Assembly: GCF_900107795.1 (NCBI RefSeq)
Contig: NZ_FNRL01000001.1
Coordinates: 1-58,048 of the forward strand
DNA length: 58,048 bases
Source of the DNA: Chitinophaga terrae (ex Kim and Jung 2007)
GTDB taxonomy: Bacteria > Bacteroidota > Bacteroidia > Chitinophagales > Chitinophagaceae
Direction: 5' to 3'
In this document: one piece after another, positions 7,484 through 14,158 of the stretch
Numbering within the stretch: the stretch's first letter is position 1
How the letters are laid out: each line of letters starts with the position of its first letter
Translations under genes and position numbers: made by a program
The notes under the pieces: model-generated
Seen by the model: the letters and a program-made list of their open reading frames with translations, nothing else
What the model was told of the DNA's origin: nothing
Database searches by the model: none

Positions 7484-8521
7484 ATGAAAAAGTCAATTCT
7501 TCCTACAGCTGCTCTTATGTTATCCGCTTCTTTGGTTAACAACACCAATGCTCAACAGGTACATGCCGCCGATGATCCGGCTATCTTCACCTCAGTTAGA
7601 ACTTTCCTGCACCAACTGAACAGCGGCGGCGGAAAGCCGGTAGAAGAGCTGAGTCCTGCAGCCGCAAGACAAGTGTTATCAGGATTACAGCAATCCGTTA
7701 AAGTAGATTATTCAGGAATTGAAGAAAGTGAAAGAACTATCACCCAGGATGGACAGTCGGTAAGGATCCACATCGTAAAACCTAAAGGGGTAAAAGGAGA
7801 ACTGCCGGTATTTATGTTTTTCCATGGCGGCGGATGGGTGCTGGGCGATTACCCCACACACAGGCGAATGGTACGCGACCTGGTGGTAGAAAGTGGCGTA
7901 GCCGCCGTTTTCCCTGATTACACTCCTTCCCCCGAAGCGCATTACCCTGTTGCCATCAACCAGGCATATGCCGCTACCAAATGGGTGGCATTGCATGGTA
8001 AAGAAATTGGACTGAACGGAAGTAAACTGGTTGTAGCCGGCAACAGCGTAGGCGGCAATATGGCAGCGGTAGTAGCTTTAATGGCAAAAGAAAAAGGCAG
8101 CCCGGCTATCAGGCAACAGGTACTCTTCTGGCCTGTTACAGATGCCAATTTTGAAACCGGTTCTTACAAAGCCTTTGCTGAAGAACGTTTCCTCAGCCGC
8201 AATATGATGATCTGGTTCTGGGATAACTATACCAAAGATCCGAAACAACGTAAAGAGATCTATGCTTCTCCGCTCAATGCCACCCTGGAACAATTGGCTG
8301 GCCTCCCTCCTGCCCTGGTACAAACAGCGGAAAACGACGTATTGCGCGATGAAGGCGAAGCATATGCCCGCAAACTGGAAGAAGCTGGCGTACCTGTAAC
8401 GCTTACCCGCTACCAGGGCCTGATCCACGATTTTGGTTTGCTGAATCCCATCGCCGGCGTACCCGCGGTAAAAACATCCATTACCCAGGCGGCAATAGTG
8501 ATCCGGAACGCAGTAAAATAA
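7484..8521 (+). CDS. Secreted alpha/beta hydrolase (hormone-sensitive lipase family esterase)
   Basis: 345 residues with a signal peptide (about 1-23, ending NTNA-QQ). The alpha/beta hydrolase-3 domain shows the oxyanion motif FFHGGGWVLGDY at about 112-123, the nucleophile elbow AGNSVGGNMA (Ser about 188), the acid in AENDVLRDEG and the histidine in GLIHDFGLLN. The HGGG motif places it in the HSL (family IV) esterases, acting on short-chain esters in the periplasm or outside. It probably shares a transcript with the OsmC gene and ends at a strong terminator. Confidence 0.9.
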   Translation: MKKSILPTAALMLSASLVNNTNAQQVHAADDPAIFTSVRTFLHQLNSGGGKPVEELSPAAARQVLSGLQQSVKVDYSGIEESERTITQDGQSVRIHIVKPKGVKGELPVFMFFHGGGWVLGDYPTHRRMVRDLVVESGVAAVFPDYTPSPEAHYPVAINQAYAATKWVALHGKEIGLNGSKLVVAGNSVGGNMAAVVALMAKEKGSPAIRQQVLFWPVTDANFETGSYKAFAEERFLSRNMMIWFWDNYTKDPKQRKEIYASPLNATLEQLAGLPPALVQTAENDVLRDEGEAYARKLEEAGVPVTLTRYQGLIHDFGLLNPIAGVPAVKTSITQAAIVIRNAVK

Positions 8522-8534
8522 CTATATAAGCAAA

Positions 8535-8575
8535 AAACCTCCCGGGGTATTTTACTCCGGGAGGTTTCCTCTTTT
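8535..8575 (+). terminator. Intrinsic terminator after the esterase gene
   Basis: An 11-bp perfect stem (AAACCTCCCGG / CCGGGAGGTTT, 8535-8545 and 8557-8567) is followed by CCTCTTTTTC. It also lies close to the stop of the convergent lipoprotein gene and could serve both directions. Confidence 0.85.
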
Positions 8576-8589
8576 TCGATAACCTGCTA

Positions 8590-9134
8590 TCAATGCATAT
8601 TTTCCATTGTAAAGCTGTAATTATCTTTGGCAGATGGAATACCCCCGCCTACCGTCACGTTCTTTACCAGGGTAACAGCATTCTTCACAGTTACATGATA
8701 CTTGCCGTCGCTGCCCTTGGTCACATCCGCAGTACCGCCATTATTCACGCAACTGTACATGATAGAACCGGTGTTGACAGCAGTACCTACATTGCAATCC
8801 AGGTGCAGGATGCGGGTACCGGGATTAGCCACCATCATTTCTGTGCTGCCCAGGGTATAAGTACCTTCTCCCAGGCTGCTGAAACAGTAACCGAACTTCC
8901 GGAAAAGGGCCCGTAATCACCGCCCTGTCCTACGGTTGTACCAACAATCACTGTCAGCAGGCCGTTATTGCCGCTTTGGGACGTTTGCTGGGTAGAACTG
9001 CCCAGCGTATAGGCATAATCGCCTATTTTCCAGTTTGCAGATCCATCGCCGGCGGGTTTGTTGTCGCTGCTTTTACCGCATGAAAAAAGGCCAATGGATG
9101 CAATGGCCAAAAGGATCGGTAATAGTTTCTTCAT
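8590..9134 (-). pseudogene. Lipoprotein gene interrupted by a single-base frameshift
   Basis: The first frame starts at 9134 with a lipoprotein signal (MKKLLPILLAIASIGLFSCG, lipobox LFSC) and runs through a Gly/Thr/Ser-rich region to GPFSGSSVTV. It then shifts out of frame and stops near 8835. The second frame continues the same kind of sequence (SSLGEGTYTLGSTEMMVANP) to TMENMH at 8590. Adding one base in the AAA run at 8881-8883 (TTT on the coding strand) restores one protein of about 181 residues. No known domain was recognised. It could be a true mutation, phase variation in a short tract, or a sequencing error. Confidence 0.75.
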
Positions 9135-9243
9135 GGTTAAAATTTCCGTTATGATTTGGGTCAGAAAAAATATGGCTTGCAAATATAATGCTAAAGCTTA
9201 TCTCCGCTTCAAATCCTTATCCACAGGCGCTTCGTCATTTTAA

Positions 9244-9297
9244 CTACAACCAAACTCAATTTGGCTACGTGGCCCTTCCCGTTCCATTGCAATTTTG
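9244..9297 (+). promoter_or_regulatory. Tandem AraC-type site and -7 box upstream of an SDR gene
   Basis: CTAC at 9244-9247 and again within GGCTACGTGG at 9263-9272 are direct repeats exactly 21 bp apart (two helical turns). The second is followed after 21 nt by TTTG, the end of a CAATTTTG -7-like box (9290-9297) that departs from TAnnTTTG at its first base. The same layout, with the same spacings, occurs at 11117-11170. This is the geometry expected for an AraC activator overlapping the -33 region. Confidence 0.6.
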
Positions 9298-9317
9298 TGT
9301 TATCAAATTAACAACAA

Positions 9318-10121
9318 ATGCAAAAGACAATTTTCATAACAGGAGCGTCAACAGGTTTGGGTAAAGCAACCGCCAAACTATTTCAAAGCAAAGGCTGGAA
9401 AGTGATTGCCACCATGCGCGATCCTTCCAGGGAAACAGAACTGAACAACCTCGGCAATGTAACTTTATTGCCCCTGGATGTAACCGATCCATCACAAATT
9501 GAGTCGGCCTCCCGGGCAGCTATCGCTCAAGGAGTAGATGTTGTGTTCAATAACGCGGGATACGGATTGATAGGCCCCCTGGAAGCGCTGACCGATGCGC
9601 AGATCACCCGCCAGCTCAATACGAACCTGCTGGGCGTGATCAGGGTCACCCAGGCTTTCATTCCTTATTTCAGGGAAAAGAAAAATGGCCTGTTCATTAC
9701 CACTACTTCCATAGGCGGACTGGTAGCTTTTCCCCTGGGATCTACCTACCATGCTACCAAATGGGCTTTGGAAGGCTGGAGCGAAAGCCTGGCTTTTGAA
9801 CTGGATCCTTTCGGAATAGGTATCAAAACAGTGTCTCCCGGCGGTATTTCTACCGAGTTTACCGGCCGCTCCCTGGACCTGGCCAGCAGCCCGGCCTATG
9901 AGCAAATGGTACAAACAATGATGGCCGGCGTAGGCGATATAATGGAACATGCCTCCTTTCCTGAACAAATTGCCGCAGTGGTTTATGAAGCGGCCACCGA
10001 TGGCAGGAACAAGTTGCGCTACCAGGCCGGCGAAGATGCTAAAGCGCTCTACGCTCAAAGGCTGGAAATGGGTGATGAAGCGTTCAGGGCGATGTTCAAA
10101 AAACAGTTTTTTGGTGAATAG
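9318..10121 (+). CDS. SDR family oxidoreductase
   Basis: 267-residue classical SDR: TGASTGLG cofactor loop at about residues 8-15, ATMRDPSR just after the second strand (suits NADP), NNAGYGLIGPLEA at about 77, catalytic Ser in TTTSIGGLVAF and the YHATKWALEGWSE active-site block at about 147. The ALEGWSESL form and the following PGGISTEF resemble the branch that acts on ketones or retinol-like carbonyls; the true substrate is unknown. It is the first gene of an SDR/AraC pair and carries the tandem site at 9244-9297. Confidence 0.9.
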   Translation: MQKTIFITGASTGLGKATAKLFQSKGWKVIATMRDPSRETELNNLGNVTLLPLDVTDPSQIESASRAAIAQGVDVVFNNAGYGLIGPLEALTDAQITRQLNTNLLGVIRVTQAFIPYFREKKNGLFITTTSIGGLVAFPLGSTYHATKWALEGWSESLAFELDPFGIGIKTVSPGGISTEFTGRSLDLASSPAYEQMVQTMMAGVGDIMEHASFPEQIAAVVYEAATDGRNKLRYQAGEDAKALYAQRLEMGDEAFRAMFKKQFFGE

Positions 10122-10175
10122 ACCTTCCGCGTGGCTGCCCGGGTATTAAGTGCCGGAGCAGCCACCAGGTTTTTG

Positions 10176-10183
10176 TATTTTTG
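10176..10183 (+). promoter_or_regulatory. Possible promoter -7 box immediately before an AraC gene
   Basis: TATTTTTG matches TAnnTTTG exactly but ends only 4 nt before the ATG at 10188. If used, the transcript would be nearly leaderless. Cotranscription from the SDR upstream is the alternative. Confidence 0.4.
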
Positions 10184-10187
10184 TATT

Positions 10188-11096
10188 ATGGAAAAGAAAA
10201 CTCCTTTACGGATTTCCACAATTTCGGAGCTGCACGCGATGTTGCAGCTGCCGAAGCCCATGCATCCTTTGATCAGCCTGGCGGATAACTGCCAGATGAA
10301 CGCCGGCGCCGAGATGCTGGATCATCCTTTCTTCCTCAACTTCTATAAGATCTCCTATAAATACTCCTCTACGGGCAGGATAGGGTATGGCCAGGGATAT
10401 TATGATTTCAACGAGGGAGGCATGATGTTTACAGCGCCCAATCAACTGATCTATGCAGACCCCGGGGCTAAATACTCTGGCTATACTTTGATGTTCCATC
10501 CCGACTTCATCATGAATTACCCGCTGGGCAGGACCATCAAAAAATATGGCTTCTTCTCGTACGAAACGAATGAAGCCCTGCATCTGTCGGAGAGAGAGAA
10601 AAAAGTGATCCTGGGATTATTCGGGAATATCGGCGAGGAGTTGAATACCTCCATTGATGAGATCAGCCAGGACGTACTGGTATCTTATTTAGAAGTATTG
10701 CTAAACTACAGCAACCGTTTCTATAAACGCCAGTTTATAACCAGGAAAGCGGTTAACAATGATGTGCTTGCCAGGATCGAGCAACTGCTGGAAGCCTATT
10801 TTGACGACGCAAAAGCGCTGACCAACGGCTTGCCGACAGTAGAATACCTGGCTTCGCAGGTGAACCTCTCGCCCCGTTATTTGAGCGATATGCTCCGGGC
10901 GCTGACAGGACAGAACAGCCAGCAGCTGATCCATGAAAAACTCATAGAAAAAGCGAAGGAAAAGCTCTCGTCCACCGACCTGTCGGTGAGCGAAATCGCC
11001 TATGAGCTGGGATTTGAGCACCCGCAGTCATTCAGCAAACTATTCAAGACAAAAACACAACTATCCCCGCTCGAATACCGGCATTCTTTCAATTAA
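10188..11096 (+). CDS. AraC family regulator (LPKPxHPLISL subfamily)
   Basis: 302 residues. An N-terminal sensing domain opens with ISTISELHAMLQLPKPMHPL, a motif shared with the regulators at 12306 and 57041. A C-terminal AraC domain follows at about 195-300, with STDLSVSEIAYELGFEHPQ and SFSKLFKTKTQLSPLEYR as the second HTH. The ATG at 10188 was preferred over an in-frame ATG at 10131, which lies 9 nt after the SDR stop and adds 19 unusual residues. It sits between two SDR genes with matching upstream sites and is a good candidate activator of both. Confidence 0.9.
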   Translation: MEKKTPLRISTISELHAMLQLPKPMHPLISLADNCQMNAGAEMLDHPFFLNFYKISYKYSSTGRIGYGQGYYDFNEGGMMFTAPNQLIYADPGAKYSGYTLMFHPDFIMNYPLGRTIKKYGFFSYETNEALHLSEREKKVILGLFGNIGEELNTSIDEISQDVLVSYLEVLLNYSNRFYKRQFITRKAVNNDVLARIEQLLEAYFDDAKALTNGLPTVEYLASQVNLSPRYLSDMLRALTGQNSQQLIHEKLIEKAKEKLSSTDLSVSEIAYELGFEHPQSFSKLFKTKTQLSPLEYRHSFN

Positions 11097-11116
11097 AAAC
11101 CGGATTCCCGATTTAG

Positions 11117-11170
11117 CTACATCATTTCCTGATACGGCTACGTGGGAAAACTGCGCCCTAACCATCTTTG
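11117..11170 (+). promoter_or_regulatory. Second copy of the tandem AraC-type site and -7 box
   Basis: CTAC at 11117-11120 repeats at 11138-11141 inside GGCTACGTGG (11136-11145), spaced 21 bp. It is followed 21 nt later by TTTG of a CATCTTTG -7-like box (11163-11170). Every spacing equals that at 9244-9297, although the intervening bases differ. Conservation of spacing and core but not of filler indicates a functional site. Confidence 0.6.
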
Positions 11171-11194
11171 CATCATCAACAAAAAACAAAAAAG

Positions 11195-12034
11195 ATGGAA
11201 ACAAAAAAAGTATGGTTAGTAACAGGCGCTTCAAAAGGTTTGGGCCTTGCTCTGGTAAAAAAACTATTGAAAGAAGGTTTCCGTGTTGCAGCAACCACGC
11301 GTAATACCCAGTCCCTCATCGGGGAACTCGGGCAGCCTTCAGAAACCTTCTTACCCCTCGAGGTAAAACTAACGGATAACGATGACGTAAAGAAAGCGAT
11401 CGAAAAAAGCATTGCACATTTTGGACAGCTGGATGTTGTTGTAAACAATGCCGGTTACGGGCAGATCGGTACATTGGAAGAGCTGACAGATGAAGAAGCG
11501 AGAACCAATTTTGATGTAAATGTTTTTGGAGTGCTGAACGTGATCAGGAACGTTATGCCTTACCTCAGGAAACAGCAATCCGGTTATATTTTCAACATTG
11601 CTTCGGTAGGCGGTTATTTTGGCGGTTTCCCCGGTTGGGGCGTCTATTGCGCTACCAAGTTTGCGATGGCCGGTTTTACAGAAAGCCTGGCGGATGAGAT
11701 CAGGGAATTTGGCGTAAAAGCCACTGTAGTGTATCCTGGCTATTTCCGCACAGATTTCCTCAACCAGGGTTCTATCAGAACTCCTCAGCAACCCATCGCC
11801 GAATATGAAGCGGCGCGGAAACTGGAACAGGCGCACCTCGACGATATCAATGGCAACCAGGCCAACGATCCCGACAAAGCAGCCGATGTGCTGATCGCCA
11901 TCAGTAAAGAAAACAATCCACCTGTTCACCTCTTCCTGGGTAATGATGCTTATGAAATGTATAAAAAGAAAAATGAGCTCATTGCCAAAGATGTAGAACA
12001 ATGGAAAGCGCTCACAGTATCAACAGCCATATAG
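11195..12034 (+). CDS. SDR family oxidoreductase
   Basis: 279 residues. It has TGASKGLGLAL at about 10-20, TTRNTQSL after the second strand, NNAGYGQIGTLEELTDEEAR at about 84, catalytic Ser in NIASVGGYFGGF and YCATKFAMAGFTESLADE at about 154. It is close in pattern to the SDR at 9318 (shared NNAGYG and GFTESLA-type blocks) and is probably a diverged paralogue. The ATG at 11195 follows the promoter; an upstream in-frame ATG at 11168 overlaps the -7 box and is rejected. The next gene starts 2 nt after its stop. Confidence 0.9.
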   Translation: METKKVWLVTGASKGLGLALVKKLLKEGFRVAATTRNTQSLIGELGQPSETFLPLEVKLTDNDDVKKAIEKSIAHFGQLDVVVNNAGYGQIGTLEELTDEEARTNFDVNVFGVLNVIRNVMPYLRKQQSGYIFNIASVGGYFGGFPGWGVYCATKFAMAGFTESLADEIREFGVKATVVYPGYFRTDFLNQGSIRTPQQPIAEYEAARKLEQAHLDDINGNQANDPDKAADVLIAISKENNPPVHLFLGNDAYEMYKKKNELIAKDVEQWKALTVSTAI

Positions 12035-12036
12035 TT

Positions 12037-12291
12037 ATGAACCCGACGATAGAAGAAACCAAAGCATACCTTGGCATGTGGGTAACCCGCGATGGATATG
12101 TACGGCATGAACTGCTGCCGGGCAACCGTTACGACGAAGCCAGGGGAAACCGCAAAAGCGCTTACCAGGGAAGTTACAAGGTAAGCGGCAATCATATCGA
12201 TTATAAAGATGATACAGGTTTTACGGCAGATGGAGAATTCAGGGACGGCATACTGTATCATGGCGGTATGATCCTGTACAAGGAAAAATAA
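12037..12291 (+). CDS. Atu4866 domain protein
   Basis: An 84-residue protein matching the small Atu4866 family: YLGMWVTRDGYVRHELLPGN, RYDEARGNRKSAYQGSY and HIDYKDDTGFTADGEFRDG follow one another as in family members, which form small lipocalin-like beta barrels of unknown ligand. ATG at 12037 comes 2 nt after the SDR stop; an in-frame ATG at 12001 overlaps the SDR. In many bacteria this family is encoded next to SDRs or AraC regulators, as here, so a role with the SDR substrate is likely but unproven. Confidence 0.85.
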   Translation: MNPTIEETKAYLGMWVTRDGYVRHELLPGNRYDEARGNRKSAYQGSYKVSGNHIDYKDDTGFTADGEFRDGILYHGGMILYKEK

Positions 12292-12305
12292 TTAAGTAAA
12301 TTAGC

Positions 12306-13223
12306 ATGATGAACCAGACATTCCGCTTTAACTCAATATCCGATTTTCACAGCTTCTGCGGCCTGCCGAAGCCAGAACACCCGCTGATCAGCCTGATAGA
12401 CTACAGCAAGGTAGTTTATCCCATCAACGACAGCGAAATGAAATGGATACAGAATTACTATTCTGTAGGCTTAAAGCGGAATGTCAATGCTAAATTCAAC
12501 TACGGGCAACAACCTTACGACTTCGATTCGGGCGTACTTACTTTTATTTCGCCTCTCCAGTTCCTGAGGGTCGAGATCAACCCTGACGCAGTGGTAGAAC
12601 CCACCGGCTGGCTGTTGCTGATCCACCCGGATTTTATCTGGAATACCTCACTGGCTAAAAAGATCAAATCGTACGACTTTTTCCAGTACGCGGTAAATGA
12701 AGCTCTTTTTCTTTCTGATAAAGAAGAAAAGATCATTGTGGATATATTGCAGAATATAGAAAAGGAATACCAGTCGAATATCGATAAATTCAGCCAGGAG
12801 CTGATCATTGCGCAGATAGAACTCCTGCTCATTTATTCTGAGAGGTTTTATGAAAGACAGTTCCTTACCCGTAAGAAATCCGGGCACGAACTGATCTCCC
12901 AGTTCGAAGAGGTGCTGAACAGGCATTTTGAGAATGGCGATATGCTGAGGAATGGCATTCCCACCGTTACTACAATTGCCGAGCAAATGAACATCTCTCC
13001 CAGCTACCTGGGAAAACTGCTGCGGATGCATACCCAGCAAACAACGCAGCAACATATCCAGAACCGCCTCATCGAATTTGCGAAAGAACGCCTGAGCACT
13101 ACCAATATGTCGGTCAGTGAAATTGCCTATGAACTGGGATTTGAACACCCTCAATCGTTCAGCAAACTGTTTAAACAAAAGACTAACCAGTCGCCGCTCG
13201 AATTCAGGCAGTCATTTAATTAA
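12306..13223 (+). CDS. AraC family regulator (LPKPxHPLISL subfamily)
   Basis: 305 residues, paralogous to the regulators at 10188 and 57041: the N-terminal block FNSISDFHSFCGLPKPEHPL, the central WLLLIHPDFIWNTSLAKKI and a C-terminal AraC domain (about 200-300) with TTNMSVSEIAYELGFEHPQ then SFSKLFKQKTNQSPLEFR. It is 14 nt after the Atu4866 gene, so SDR, Atu4866 and AraC form a three-gene operon. The start could be the first or second of two adjacent ATGs (12306 or 12309). Ligand unknown. Confidence 0.9.
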   Translation: MMNQTFRFNSISDFHSFCGLPKPEHPLISLIDYSKVVYPINDSEMKWIQNYYSVGLKRNVNAKFNYGQQPYDFDSGVLTFISPLQFLRVEINPDAVVEPTGWLLLIHPDFIWNTSLAKKIKSYDFFQYAVNEALFLSDKEEKIIVDILQNIEKEYQSNIDKFSQELIIAQIELLLIYSERFYERQFLTRKKSGHELISQFEEVLNRHFENGDMLRNGIPTVTTIAEQMNISPSYLGKLLRMHTQQTTQQHIQNRLIEFAKERLSTTNMSVSEIAYELGFEHPQSFSKLFKQKTNQSPLEFRQSFN

Positions 13224-13225
13224 AG

Positions 13226-13252
13226 AAGGAGCTTCCGGAGAAGCCTTTATTA
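13226..13252 (+). terminator. Probable terminator after the SDR/Atu4866/AraC operon
   Basis: AAGG-A-GCTTC-CGGA-GAAGC-CTT followed by TATTAC, directly after the AraC stop. The stem has one bulge and the T-run is poor. Confidence 0.45.
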
Positions 13253-13293
13253 CTTCGCTTCCAGCTCCACTTTCAGCGTCTCGAACAACCCGT

Positions 13294-13410
13294 TTACCTC
13301 CAGCACGGTGAGTGCCTGTATTGTTTCACAGAAAAGCAGGAAGCGACAAACGCAAATTCCTCATCGCTGAGTGGTACAATTTTTTCTATATGCGTTCTGA
13401 GTACTTGCAT
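13294..13410 (-). pseudogene. Remnant of a Crp/Fnr-type regulator (N-terminal fragment)
   Basis: The minus strand encodes 38 codons from an ATG at 13410 that read like the first residues of a Bacteroidota Crp/Fnr regulator (MQVLRTHIEKIVPLSDEEFA then FVASCFSVKQYR), then a stop. No cyclic-nucleotide-binding fold or HTH follows. A second frame further left (about 13330-13250) ends in TVLEVNGLFETLKVELEAK and stops at 13250, perhaps the end of another lost gene. Together they look like a deletion scar. This is judged from motif memory and not from a search. Confidence 0.55.
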
Positions 13411-13579
13411 TTATAATACCTTATTTGCCAGGCGATCGTTGGGTTTGCAGTTTTTTTACTATATTCATAATACAGGTCATGCAAGATAACAATTGGCCGG
13501 CATGTTAATCCATTACTTCGAATGGGGCATCCAACGCATCACTGATGCCGCCCGGTTCTAAACCAAAACGTGTTCGGGT
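13411..13579. other. Rest of the gap before the coiled-coil lipoprotein gene
   Basis: The gap between the AraC stop (13223) and the next gene (13580) is 356 bp. Its left half holds a terminator and the regulator remnant. In 13411-13579 I see no gene, clear promoter or repeat. Confidence 0.5.
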
Positions 13580-14152
13580 ATGCTGAAATTTTTTAAAATT
13601 ATACCATTTTTTGCCTGGTTGCTATTATGCGCCTGCGGCGATAGCGGCAGGGAGAAAAGCCTGGACGAAAGGGAGCGCGCGCTTGCAGAAAAGGAGCAAC
13701 AGTTTGCCTTAAAACAACAGGACTACGAATCGCTGTTACGAATGCGCGATAGCATCCTGGCTGTAAAAAATGGCGATTCTGCGCCCACCGCCTGGCCTGC
13801 CCGCATTCATGGGTTATGGACCAGCAAACTGGTATGTATCGCTTCCCAATGCAATGAATATGTGATAGGCGACCAGAAAACAAATGAGATATGGGATTTT
13901 ACCAACGACTCGTTACGTACCCTGGTGGCTATTCTAAACAACAAAACCCTTGTCAGGGTATACAAAGGGATATACGACTCAAGTACTATCCGGTTGCATT
14001 TTACCACCGACTCACTTTCCAAACGCCCGGTTACCATGAATGTACTGCTTGACCAGATTTCGGGCGAAAGCATAAAAGGTACGCAAACCATCACTATCGA
14101 CACTACCTGTACGGCTAAGTTTTCAGTGGAGTTGTCCCGTATTCAGAAATAG
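13580..14152 (+). CDS. Hypothetical lipoprotein with a short coiled coil
   Basis: 190 residues. A lipoprotein signal (lipobox LCAC, Cys19) is followed by a charged helix at about 27-60 (SLDERERALAEKEQQFALKQ) that looks like a coiled coil. A beta-rich C-terminal part (about 70-185) contains HGLWTSKLVCIASQCNEYVIG and many Thr/Ile-rich strands. I do not recognise the fold. The gene ends 6 nt before the antiporter gene, so the two are probably cotranscribed. Confidence 0.75.
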   Translation: MLKFFKIIPFFAWLLLCACGDSGREKSLDERERALAEKEQQFALKQQDYESLLRMRDSILAVKNGDSAPTAWPARIHGLWTSKLVCIASQCNEYVIGDQKTNEIWDFTNDSLRTLVAILNNKTLVRVYKGIYDSSTIRLHFTTDSLSKRPVTMNVLLDQISGESIKGTQTITIDTTCTAKFSVELSRIQK

Positions 14153-14158
14153 ATAGCC

